64,000 bases of DNA from Scenedesmus sp. ARA3. Lineage: Eukaryota; Chlorophyta; Chlorophyceae; Sphaeropleales; Scenedesmaceae. Positions within the stretch are counted from its first letter, which is position 1, and each line of letters begins with the position of its first letter. The position numbers and the translations under genes are program-made. Of this stretch, positions 9,579 through 18,941 are shown piece after piece. The notes under the pieces were generated by a model. It ran no database searches, was not told the origin of the DNA, and saw only the letters and a program-made list of their open reading frames with translations. The stretch is taken from positions 79,329-143,328 of the forward strand of contig RWJK01001388.1 of assembly GCA_004335835.1 (NCBI GenBank), read 5' to 3'.

Positions 9579-11319
9579 GACGACAATGTCAGGAACATAG
9601 AGCGGCCAGAGCCCCTGTAGCCGGCGCACTGGAAAAGCAATGGCTAATGACAGGCAATCGTCATGCTGGTTCTGCTGTGCTGCACAACAAGTTGCGGCAC
9701 TAATGGCAGACCTTGTCATGTGCACAGCACGAACCATGGTGCAACGTGTTGTTACATTGTCAGGTTTGTTACTTTGTCATGTTACATTGTTATTTTCTCA
9801 CCTGCGATGTGTGGATCCAGGTGGTCCGCGTCCATGATGCTGTATGGCCCCAGTGTGATGTCATCAATCAGCGACAGCACTCCAGGGATCTGCAGATAAA
9901 AACAATTTGTACAAAGACGGATTAAGCAGCAGTACAGGGAGAGCAAAAGCATGGCAGAGGTGATAGTGAATACGAGGCAGCAGTGCTGCGCAAGGCAGCC
10001 GATGTTCCAATTACGAGCTGTCGTGCAAGGTGAACAGGCTTCCACATAAGCAATGTTCCTGCAGAAGTAGACGCCCGTGATGCAGCACAACGCTTTTGAA
10101 CGTTCTACAGCTGCAACATTTTTCACAGCTGCGGCTGCGGTGCAGCTGCGGATGCGGTGCAGTACATGATGAGCAAGCGCTGCTGTCTTTGCCTGCCTGC
10201 TTGCTGCGCTGTGCGGAGCAGTGTGTAAACCCTCACCGCGTTCAGGTTCTGCTGCACGATGGGTTTGACCGCTTTGGCCACCTCCAGCAGAATCGCTGAT
10301 GTCAGCTTGGGCCACAGCAGCCGAATCATGCGGTTGATCATCACCCACTGCAGCAAAACGGTAGACAAACAACAAGACATCAGCATGTGTGATTCAAGCA
10401 TTGCATTAGCTTGGGCAACGGCAGCCGAATCATGCAGTTGGTCATCGGCTGCAGCAGCAAACACCATGGCAGACACCAGCACCGGCATTTCAGGATGCAC
10501 GGCGTCAGCTGAAAGCATCAGCACAAGCCTGTGCAAGCAACGTAGGGTGCATGGGCATGCGCTGAACAGCATGCTTTCATGACAGCTTTTTTAACAACCA
10601 CCTGCTGACCTGCTCGCGCATGCTGCACTGCATATGAGCCTGCAACCATGTGGAACTAGTGCTGCTGCTGCTTTCAGGGCAGGTGCTGTGAGCAACTTTG
10701 ATTGATCAGTTGTCTTGCAATCCTGGCCACAGGCACACGTTTCCTGACATGGCCAGCTGTGCGGCTGACTCAGAAGGCCAGCACCCGCGGCTGCTGCTAT
10801 CTGAAACTTGTCCTGCAAGTGTTTCGAGTCTAGCAGCATCCTTCAAGTGTCCTGCAAGCCTGGAGATACCACGGGTGGGCAACAGCAGTGCCTAGCTGTC
10901 AAGCTGACAAGCAGCAGCACCAACTCACTCTGTCGTAGTCAGGCCAGAAGGTCCACTCAGGGGTGAGTGGGATCATGCCGCGCATCTCATCTGTCACATT
11001 GGCACACGCTGGCGTTCGGATGTTGTCATTCTTGTCTGCTGCTTCTGTGATGAAGTTAAAATCCTTGGGGCGGTCACCAGAGAAGACAGCGCTGCCAATC
11101 TGTGGTGGGTGAGTTGCAGTGTCAGTTGCAGTAGCATGAGCATAACTTAAGACACGTGAAATGCGTCCGGTGCTGATGTCTGAAAGCGTTGAGCCCGTTG
11201 CTGCACTGCTGCTGCTGCCTGGTGGTACAGTCACCAGCTTGTCAGCTGCTGTTGCCACGACTCACCCCCACGCCGGCTAAAGCCCCTAGTCCAGCTCCGA
11301 TAAGCGGTCCAAACACCAT
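815..11319 (-). CDS. Synaptotagmin/E-Syt-like SMP and two-C2 protein, 832 aa, 19 exons
   Basis: Exons on the minus strand, in order: 11319-11266, 11099-10929, 10347-10237, 9889-9802, 9475-9360, 9095-8969, 8537-8419, 7658-7488, 6935-6819, 6456-6349, 5785-5720, 5203-5063, 4679-4611, 4044-3771, 3429-3266, 2708-2584, 2169-2020, 1630-1468, 979-815. All phases agree and sum to 833 codons. Seen: a glycine-rich hydrophobic N-terminus (1-18), an SMP domain (about 60-265, including PEWTFWPDYDR and GMKVYSTAEDT), C2A starting near 282 (MVKVTLTKIENL, KGDPYVVFEV, NPVFNQEF), an Ala/Glu/Lys-rich coiled coil (about 487-615), then GMMHITLQYMPFE as the last C2A strand, and C2B (about 686-815; NPDAYVEML, DNTPRWCETF). 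Family knowledge: plant SYT1 and E-Syts tether the ER to the plasma membrane, bind Ca2+/phospholipid by C2 and move lipid by SMP. The start is the first ATG before the hydrophobic segment. Weakest exons: 5785-5720 and the 5063 donor. Many exon edges are tandemly copied into introns. Confidence 0.87.
1046..1230 (-). repeat. Two extra copies of the exon 19 start, with acceptor
   Basis: The acceptor and first 40-50 bp of exon 19 (about 930-985, encoding SRFQDQLLGKLQIPV) recur at about 1046-1106 and 1165-1230. The copies keep the CTGCAG acceptor, and the nearest also keeps the start of the VADVA codons. One copy reads DQLLTS-like through a small insertion. Confidence 0.85.
1870..1950 (-). repeat. 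Degraded copy of the exon 17 end (C2B)
   Basis: About 75 bp resembling 2015-2090 of exon 17 (codons for NPDAYVEMLLVDCDPRR and the donor) recurs here with roughly 15 percent changes and a small deletion. It lies in the intron just downstream of exon 17. Confidence 0.75.
2671..3185 (-). repeat. Five-unit tandem array over the exon 16 start
   Basis: The acceptor and first 40 bp of exon 16 (GMMHITLQYMPF codons) recur at about 2671, 2796, 2921, 3042 and 3145. The first two intervals are exactly 125 bp, with near-identical intervening DNA. The later two intervals are 121 and about 103 bp and are more diverged. Only the innermost copy (exon start 2708) continues into the conserved exon. Entry at 2833 runs into a stop soon after the repeat. 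Confidence 0.93.
3520..3685 (-). repeat. Two extra copies of the exon 15 start
   Basis: The acceptor plus the codons for EVKRRKALTKEQREAED (exon 15, 3429 downward) recur at about 3622-3680, in frame as EAKRRKALINEQREAED, and more degraded at about 3525-3560. The copy at 3680 has an intact acceptor and the correct phase to follow exon 14. It lacks a good donor, so it is a candidate alternative or decaying exon. Confidence 0.85.
4312..4465 (-). repeat. Two partial copies of the exon 13 end
   Basis: The end of exon 13 plus donor (codons SPDMSGKTIIV then GTGAGC, 4605-4640) recurs clearly at about 4428-4460 and weakly at about 4315-4337. CTGTGCAATGC-type sequence lies between them and is itself repeated. 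Confidence 0.75.
5277..5432 (-). repeat. Two partial copies of the exon 12 middle
   Basis: Codons for ADWIKSPMSEKRLVLPLHM (exon 12, about 5130-5190) recur at about 5277-5345, with an acceptor-like CTGCAG, and shorter and more diverged at about 5398-5430. Both copies lie in the intron that also carries tRNA-Phe. Confidence 0.8.
5580..5583 (-). terminator. Pol III T-run terminator of tRNA-Phe
   Basis: A four-T run on the minus strand follows the tRNA-Phe 3' end by about 10 nt, the usual Pol III stop signal. The run is the minimum length, so readthrough is possible. Confidence 0.55.
5594..5666 (-). tRNA. tRNA-Phe(GAA), intron-less
   Basis: The minus strand reads as a 73-nt cloverleaf: 7-bp acceptor stem GGCGAAA/TTTCGCC, a D arm with AGCTCAGTTGGGAGAGC, an anticodon loop with CTGAAGA (anticodon GAA), and a T arm with GTTCGATCC. 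It closely resembles eukaryotic tRNA-Phe. Discriminator base A; CCA is not encoded. A four-T run (minus strand; plus 5580-5583) about 10 nt downstream fits a Pol III terminator. The gene lies inside the intron between exons 11 and 12 of the synaptotagmin-like gene, on the same strand. Confidence 0.95.
5890..6180 (-). repeat. Two degraded copies of the exon 10 end
   Basis: The end of exon 10 plus donor (codons EEAIESDPATGGEK, 6340-6420) recurs at about 6098-6180 and about 5893-5945. Both lie downstream of the exon in gene direction. Confidence 0.8.
7003..7055 (-). repeat. Extra copy of the exon 9 start with acceptor
   Basis: About 50 bp encoding IREGRVQRSKTVKSS is nearly identical to 6892-6939. 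It retains a CAG acceptor, then diverges before the rest of the C2A exon. Confidence 0.9.
7741..7942 (-). repeat. Two extra copies of the exon 8 start, separated by CTG tracts
   Basis: About 60 bp encoding MVLKDVLLYPNSVSVPLMT plus a CAG acceptor occurs at 7658 downward (real exon), at about 7744-7818 and at about 7879-7940. Copies are nearly identical and separated by CTG-rich tracts (minus-strand sense). This suggests that the unit copied is tract plus acceptor plus exon start. Confidence 0.93.
8160..8665 (-). repeat. Copies of both edges of exon 7
   Basis: The end of exon 7 plus donor (codons for AVDWAIG, 8413-8450) recurs at about 8290-8325 and 8165-8210. The start of exon 7 (codons GGATLSLLQPMHLDYSLR) recurs at about 8605-8665, on the other side. 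Both the acceptor edge and the donor edge of one exon have therefore been copied outward into their own introns. Confidence 0.88.
8840..8890 (-). repeat. Copy of the exon 6 end
   Basis: About 45 bp encoding VVPNMVDTIPCIG-like sequence is almost identical to the end of exon 6 (8966-9010). The donor has changed from GTGAGT to GTGGGT. Confidence 0.88.
9481..9577. repeat. (GCA)32 microsatellite at an intron 3' end
   Basis: An uninterrupted run of about 32 GCA units. On the gene strand it is (CTG)n ending in CCGCAG directly before exon 5 of the synaptotagmin-like gene (exon start 9475). It stands where a polypyrimidine tract should be. Confidence 0.98.
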
Positions 11320-11782
11320 TGCGACCGAATGAGGTGAAATAGATGGCAGGCTAAGGCGCACGAGGTGACCCTAGGAAGCAAGGCAAACTCGGACACGCCT
11401 CAGGACGGTCGCACGCTACAGTCTCCTGCTCGCTCAAAAGCTATTACACGTTTAAGACGTGGAACGGCTTATGATCACCATAAGGACAGTTGACACACTT
11501 GCCTGGGCATGCAATCACGCCCGGCGTTCCTAGGAATCAACTGGTGCAAATACACAGCAACAACACGTCTAAGAATCCACGCTAGTATCAGGGCTTATGA
11601 CGAGGGTAAGTGTTACTGCCTGGGGCTTTAAGGTGCGACTTGCTTGACTTGCTCCTTTGCCCATCGCATGCTGTTTTCGTTGCCATCAAAGACCGTATCT
11701 TGTGTTCACCGGCTTCGGGGCTGCAGTTGTTCTGGTGACAGCTGTTCAGCACACAGCAGCGCGCCAACGCACCAACGCCAGT
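11320..11782. promoter_or_regulatory. Divergent promoter region, synaptotagmin-like / EBP
   Basis: 463 bp separate the start codons of two divergently oriented genes, so both promoters and 5' UTRs must lie here or overlap. I see no convincing TATA box or other motif. The sequence is lower in CAG repeats than the surroundings. Confidence 0.6.
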
Positions 11783-13491
11783 ATGGCCGCATACGTGCAT
11801 CCTTACTACCCGCTGGGCTTGGAATTGCCAGGGGTACAGCCTCTGGTGATGCCTTTTGAGAAAATCTTGGCAGTCTTCTTCACAGCATGTGGCATGGCGC
11901 TGGCAGCTGGCTGGTACATGACAGGTGTGCTGCTGTCCTTGGCTTTGTGCAGACCTGCCTGTCTTTGGTTGCAAGCATGGCTAATACTAATTGGTTTACT
12001 CAGCAGTAGACCGAGGCTGTTTCACCTCTGGTGGCCCTACACCCTGAGAAGCTGCTGCTGCTGCGGTCGCTGCGCTGGTGCTGCTGTCCTGCAGGACGTG
12101 CCAAGTTCCTGTCTACTGGCGAGCGCAGCATGGCATGCTGGTTCCTGTGCTCAGGCCTTATTCATCTGTTTGTTGAAGGTGCGTAGGCGCAGCATCAGCA
12201 ACTCACTGAGGCATGCAGAGGCTGCTGCCAGCAGCAGCAGCATCCAAGGTAACAATGCATAGCAGTAGACAGCAACCTCGTTCTACCCTTGCAGGAACAA
12301 CCACACACAGTAGGCCAAGCTAGTGCCTGCAGATGTATGCCTCACACATCAAGGGTATCATCCAAGATTGCATGTGTCTGACGCCACCGCTACTCTGCTG
12401 CCGCACAGGCACTGTGGTGCTCAACAGCAAGTTCTACCAGGACACTTCTGGCAACATTCTCAACGAAATTTGTGAGTGGCCGTATCCGTGCTGCGGTAGG
12501 CTGATAGGTGTCTAGTGGCGGCAGTGCGCTGAGCAGCAGCGCCGCATGTCAAAACACGTCAGGCGCAGCAGCAGCAGCAGCAGCAGCAATCGCAGCAACA
12601 TCACCAGCAGCATCAGTGCCAGAGTGGCGCATTGCTGGGCATCCTGGCAGGCAGCTCTGCAGAGCAGCCAAGCAGCTGTCCAGGCTAGTGCTCACAGCAG
12701 CTTGGCACAACACCAGCCATATGTCAGTTCAGGTCTTGTGCTGCCAGAGGTTACCCATGCAGCTGCACAACACCTGCAGGAAAGCACCAAAGCGCAATGG
12801 TTCGGCATTGCCCTCCAGCCACCTCACAGCTGCTGACATCTCGTTGTAGGCAGCCATGCTGCATGTGCCGTGACGCGTCATTACACGCACAACACCCTCG
12901 TCCTCTGGCGCTGTGCGCTGCAACGAACTGACCCTCACCTCACCTGCTGCTGTCCTGCAGGGAAGGAGTACAGCAAGGCAGACAGCCGCTACGCCACGCG
13001 CGACGACTTTGTCATCTCCATGGAGGCCGTGACTGCCTTCATTGAGGGCCCCGGCTGCCTGCTGATCGTGTGGGGGCTGCTCAAGGCCAAGCCCTGGCGC
13101 TACACTGCGGTGCTGCTGGTGTCGCTGGGGCAGTTCTACGGAGATGTGCTGTACTTTGGGACCTGCCTGCATGGCGGTGAGCTGCAGCAGTTGCGCTTGG
13201 AGTGTTACTCCTACCACTTGCAATGCAGAGACCACGAAACGCTATCATGCATGGTGTCCCACACACACTTAGGCTGGCGCACTCATTGGCTCGTTCAGAT
13301 GTGAGGTGGCTGCCCACCCACGTCTCGTCTTGCTGCTGCTGCCTGTTCCTGCAGGCATGTCCCGCCACACTCGCCCTGAGTTCATCTACTTCTGGTTCTA
13401 CTTCATCATCGTGAACGGCGTGTGGCTGGTGGTGCCCATGGCATGCATGATCCACGCAGCCAAAAAGATCAACAACGCCATTGCAGGGTGA
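11783..13491 (+). CDS. EBP: EBP-type sterol delta8-delta7 isomerase, 213 aa, 5 exons
   Basis: Exons 11783-11924, 12095-12178, 12409-12471, 12961-13176, 13355-13491; phases agree and the frame closes with TGA. The protein aligns through its length with emopamil-binding protein, which moves the sterol double bond from C8 to C7 in the ER membrane during sterol synthesis. Motifs seen: HPYYPLG near the N-terminus, GLIHLFVEG (H71, E75), WKEYSKADSRY (97-107), SMEAVTAFIEGP (E118), GDVLYF, and FIYFWFYFIIVNGVWLVVP (N189). H71, E75, E118 and N189 match the residues known to matter in human EBP (H76, E80, E122, N193). About four hydrophobic segments are visible, and the length is close to the family's 220-230. 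Start: first ATG before the HPYYPLG motif. Unlike its neighbours it shows no copied exon edges. No other family fits. Confidence 0.93.
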
Positions 13492-16074
13492 GGCGAGGGC
13501 ACGTGTTTGTCGCATATGTGTAGCAACCCTCAAAACACAGCACAGCTTGCATTGTGGTTGAACTGCTGCTGGTGGCAGCAATCCAAGGTGGTGTGCCAGC
13601 TGCCATAGTGTAGTGGAGGTGGTGCTTGATACAGGCAGAGTTGTGCACACTGTAGTACGTGCATGCCGATTCTGTTCTGCCAATCAATTCAGAGTCCTTC
13701 ATGCATCAATCAATTACGCGTTTTTCTAGCAAGAGGTGAACCCAGAGGAGGGAGCCACTCCCAAACCACCTTAGGTGATTCCTAACCAGTGAGGAACCAC
13801 CAGTGAAGGAGTGGTGTTTCCTTCATGCATGCGCCGTGCAATTGCAGCTTGATAACAAGCAGCGTGCAAAAGCCCCTCCCCAAGTGCAAAGCAAAGACGA
13901 TTGCCATGTGTTGCTGTTCTGTCTGGTGGTGTTTGCTTTTGTGCTGCAGGACTGGTGAGAAGAAGCACGCATGAGCGCAGACAGACTTGACAGGCAGCGG
14001 CACGCAGCAGCACAAACGACTGCCATGCGACTCTCGCTGTGCAGCGCGCTGCTCGCTGATGTGTGGGCCAGGAAACATGGTGGCGTGTGTTTGACTATGG
14101 GAGCGTGCAAGCCGGACACGCTGGGATACTCTGGTGGATTGTGTGTTAGCGCCACCCGGCAGCATACGATTGCAGCAACTCGCACAATGCCCTTGACTTA
14201 TGACGAAAGGTGGCGCGCAGCACGCCAGCAGGCATATTGTGCTTGCTGGCGGCGCACTGAGGGAGCTGCTGTGTGTGCCAATGTGGCGCTTTTGTTGGCT
14301 GGCGCAAGCATGGACGAAAGCTGTAGCTGCTCGGCAGCAACAAAGGCAGCGTTTGACAGGCCCTGCGGCTCAAAGTGTGACTGAAAAGACCGCCACATGG
14401 CGCAACTGATGTGTGCGCATATGCTGCAACAGGCATACCAGGGCTTGCGCGAGAGCAGCAGCGGTCCCTTGACCCCAATTTGAATTGTGTGTGCTGCTGC
14501 TGTGCCAGCAGCAGCACGTCACTCTGATGGCCGCCAACAACGCATGCCCTTGTACCTGCAGCAGCTGCCGCTTTGCTTTGCTTCTGGCCGAGCAGTGTGT
14601 GAATGCTTGGAGGCTTGGAGGCTCTCTGTCTAAGCTGTCGCAGGCAGCAGGCGCGTGCTACAAACATGCATGCTGCCGCCTGCGTTGGCTGACGTTGCGT
14701 GTGTGCGTGTGAGCTTGAGGCAGCTGACTGTGATGTTATATCAGCTGGCGGCTGCATGCGGCACAGGGTGCTGCTGTCCAGTGTTGTTGTCAAAGTTTGA
14801 GGACAGCTGGCAGCAGTGTCATACTACTGCATGCTGAACATAGCACATGCCTTGGCGCATGGTACTGCCGCAAAGGGTAGTGGTGCTTAGCGGACTCTGG
14901 CTTTACTGCGGTAGCGTCGGCTCCTGTGTGGCACGTGTGCTGGAACCCTATTGTATGATTGTTCCCCGGCACTGAGCATTGTCAACTGTTTCACACTTCT
15001 GGTGCGGTGTAGGGGTACTGAGGCCATCCTGTTGTGTACACTGCACTGCACTCGCAGCCAGGCTGTGTCTGTCTTTTTTTGTCGGCTTGGCATCGCCCTG
15101 CTGTAGAACTGCGGTGTGCGCCTGGCGCTGCTGCTCAGGGGTGTGAGAGGAACCAGCGCATATGTAGCAAGCGTATAGTAGTGCTGTGCGCCGTTTGATT
15201 CGTAGGCCTGGGTGTGTCTTTTGAGCAAGTCGCTCAACCTGCATGGCAGCGCAGGCTGAGCTGTCTTGGATTTCCACCTGCACCTGACGCAGCAGGAGTG
15301 CGGCTGTCACATTTCATTGCCTTCGGAAAAAAGCGTTGGTCTCCCAGCGATGGCTTGTTGGCATGCTGCTGCTACCTGCTGTTGCATACAGTAGCGTGCT
15401 GGCACCTCTCATCGTTATCTGGCAGCATCATTTTGATGCTGGGATGGTGCTGCTTGTCTGGCTGCAGCTGGACTGGCCTTGCAACATCTGCGAAAGGTTA
15501 TTTTCAAGTTGGATTTTTGCTTTGGTAACTGTGACACGACGCACTGCACATCATGTGATGAGTTTCTGCTGCCGTTCCTGCAGGCACGGAAGGTCCAGCG
15601 CCAACCAACCCGCCACTTGCTAAACTAGATATGCAGCCCTGGTCTGCATTTCCACAGCTCGAACCAGCTTACAACAGTCATTCGGACTGCGGCTTTTGTT
15701 GCGATGGAGCAAAAGCGCCACTATTACGAGGGACTTACTCGGTTTGCTCATCCCTACTCGCATGCTCCTGACGGCCTCGCGCAATGGCTAAGGCGGTACT
15801 GACTGCACCAGTGTTAGACAGAGCCGCCTCGTTTCGTACGACTCCGAGTGCACCTGCTGTCTCATTCCCGGCAGCAGCAGTAGCACAACAGCAGCAGCAT
15901 CACCAAAGCACCCAGCAGCCTCAGCTAGGCCTCCTGCAGCAGTAGAGAGCTTAGCCTGCTGCATATCGTTCGCAAAACAACGTTTTTCTTACCGTTTTAT
16001 GCGCGTGACAGCTGCAGCAGGCAGCAGTGCAGCAGCTCCAGTTACTGCAGCAGCAGCGTGCTCACCTAGCGCAC
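13492..16074. other. Intergenic, EBP to transporter
   Basis: No gene I can support. It contains the EBP 3' UTR and the transporter 5' region. An ATG-initiated ORF of 53 codons at 15784-15945 is Gln-rich and may be an upstream exon or uORF of the transporter. I could not join it convincingly. The direct repeat CCTTCATGCAT occurs at about 13696 and 13820. Confidence 0.5.
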
Positions 16075-16242
16075 ATGGAGGATCCAGAGACGACTCATGC
16101 CAAGCAGAAGGACCCCCTGCCAGCAGTGCAGCAAGGCCTGACTTTTGACGAGGCCCTCACACACTATGTTGGAGAGTTTGGAAAGGGCCAGCTGAGGATT
16201 GTGAGTGGCTTAGCAGCTGCTCACGTGTCTGGTGCACTGCTT

Positions 16243-16277
<35 letters not shown>

Positions 16278-18902
16278 CAGCCAGTCAAGCCTTACACTTC
16301 ACATTGGTGCATTCTTGACTGAGGCAAGCAGCATGCATTTCAGCCACACACACCATGACAGTGCAAGCCTGGGTGGTGTCTTTCCTACATCTCGTCAGCA
16401 CAGCACAGGTGCAGGAGCGCTGCCAGCAATGGTCAACCGTCGACGCTGCCTTGACTGTCGCTGTGTTCTGTTCTGATTTTTAGGTGGGAGCTGCTTCACT
16501 GCTGGGCATCCCAAATGGCCTGATCTTCCTTCTATGGGTGATGGTGAGGCATCACAGCAGCATGCTGAGCTCCTCTGCATGCAGCTGCATTGCAAATGTG
16601 TCACGGCAGCATGCTGCACTGCGCACTGCGCAGTGCTGCGCTGCTCTGCATGCAGCTGTGATGCCTTGCCGCATAATGGGTCTTTGCATGCAGCAGCGCT
16701 TGGTGCAGCTGTGCTGTTTGAACATTTCAGTAGGCATCAGCAATGGCTGGCTGCCAGGCCATGCAACAGCAGCTGTAGCATGTGAAATAGGTGCTACAAA
16801 CACCTGTGTGCGGCCGCAAGCGCAATTTCGCATGCATCACAAGTGCAGCAGACACAGCCTATGCAGGTGCAACCATGCTACACACACAACACCGTCACAA
16901 GCTCCATAATCTGCCTTTTTTATTTTGGGCACATTGTAACATGTAACATGTTACATGCAACGTGTAACAGGTGACCATTGACCCCATCAAGAACCACGCC
17001 TGGCGCTGCACCAGCGCTGCTGACGCAGCGTGTGCAGCGGTGTGGGCCGCGCCCACCAGCGACAACTTCTGTGAGCTGCCGGCTGCCGCATGGCAGTGGA
17101 CAAACTACGGTGAGTGCGGTACAGATAAATATCTGGCACCACATACCGGTAATACACATAAATATCTGGCGGCAGCCAGCCACGACTTCTGTGAGCTGCC
17201 GGCCAGCGCATGGCAGTGGAGAAACTACGGTGAGTGCGGTACAGCTGCAACTATGTTTGAATTTTTGAATTTCCCAATCCCGGTGGGAAGGCGGCAAAGG
17301 GAACTGACGGATTCCCATGGTGATGCCCACAAAGTGTGCCGAATGCACCCCTACTATCCTCATCCTATTCCAATCTGAGATGGAGTGTCTGCACATGCTG
17401 GGCTAAGCGGCTCAGTGAGTGGCTGCTATCGCACGCATTCGAGTTGGGCTGGGGCACATCTCGATGCATGCTGTGTGTTGCACCTCAGTTTTTGCAGGGC
17501 TTCTTACGTGCTGCTGCTGCTGCTGCCCCCGCTGCTGCTGCAGACAGCCTGGTGTCGCGCTTCAACCTGATCTGCGGCGACGGCTGGAAGGTGCAGTTTG
17601 CCAACAGCGTCATGTTCGTGGGCTGCTTCATCGGTGCGCCACCCGCCCCTGTACATATTTGGTTCAGGCTTTTTGTACTTTTGGACACATAACACCTTGC
17701 GACCTCATGTTCGTGGGCTGCTTTATAGGTGCGCCACCCGCCCCTGCACGTTTTTGGTCCAGGGTTTTTGCACTTGGTTGTTGGACATGTTCGTGGGCTG
17801 CTTCATAGTGCCGCTCCGTGCTTACACAACAGCACCCTGCAAATTCACCGTGCTTATCCATTCATGTGATGCTGTTGCTGCACAAGCCAGCCCTCTGCAC
17901 CTACCCATCTGGCACCGTCATTTTCTGCTGTGTTTGATGCAGGCTCTGGCCTGTTCGGGGCCTGGTCAGACCGAGTGGGCCGCAAGGTGCCTCTGTTTGT
18001 GGCCAGCGCACTCGCTGCTGCTGCCACGCTTGTGAGCACGGCTGGGCCAAGCTTCTGGTTTGTGGCTGCCATGCGCTTTGTTGTGGGCATCGGCGCTGCG
18101 GGGCAGGTGCAGGGAGTGGTGCTGCTGTGCATGGAGACAACTGGAAGGTCCTTCAGGTGCGCTGGCGGCTGTTGCTGCTGCTGCTGGTGCTGGTGGTAGT
18201 GGTTATGGTTGTGGTGGCGCTGCGGGGCAGGTGCAGGGCGTGGTGCTGCTGTGCATGGAGACGACCGGCAGGTCATTCAGGTGCTCTGGCTGCTGCTGCT
18301 GCTGGTGCTGCTGTTGCTGCTGCTGGTGCTGCTGCCGCTGCTGGTGCTTGCTGGTGCTGCTGGGGTGGTGGTGGTAGTGCAGGGTGTGGTGCTACTGTGC
18401 ATGGAGACGACCGGCAGGTCATTCAGGTGCGCTGGCTGCTGCTGTGGCTGGTGCTGTGGCTGGTGGTTGGGTGGTGGTGGTGGCTGTGGTGGTGGTGATT
18501 GTGCTGCAGTGCATGGAGACGACCGGCAGGTCGTTCAGGTGCGCTGGCTGCTGTTGCTGCTGCTGCTGGTGCTGTGGCTGGTGGTAATTTTGGTGGTGGT
18601 GGTGGTGGTGGTGGTAGTGGTGACTGTGCTGCTGTGCATGGAAACGACCGGCAGGTCATTCAGGTGCGGGGGCGGCTGCTGCTTAAAGTTTTGGTGGTGG
18701 TGGTGCTGGTAGTAGTGTGCTGGCCAGGTGCAGGGCGTGGTGCTGCTGTGCATGGAGACGGCCGACAGGTCGTTCAGGTGCGCTGGCTGCTGCTGCTGCT
18801 GCTGCCGTTGCTGGTGCTGCTGGTGCTGCTGGGGTGGTAGTGGTAGTGCGGGGAGTGGTGCTGCTGGGCATGCCGACGACTGGAAGGTCATTCAGGTGCG
18901 CT

Positions 18903-18941
<39 letters not shown>

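Noticed and set aside
9309..9737. Minus-strand ORF with a long polyalanine run, and its leucine-rich partner in the next frame
   Set aside because: It is the translation of the (GCA)32 tract in an intron. The flanking conserved exon (DKYFTLGEHPVRV) ends at a clear acceptor before the tract.
18127..18840. Long plus-strand ORFs rich in Trp, Cys and Leu
   Set aside because: They read through the seven-copy donor array in an intron. Composition is set by CTG and GGT repeats, and the family alignment resumes only at 19047.
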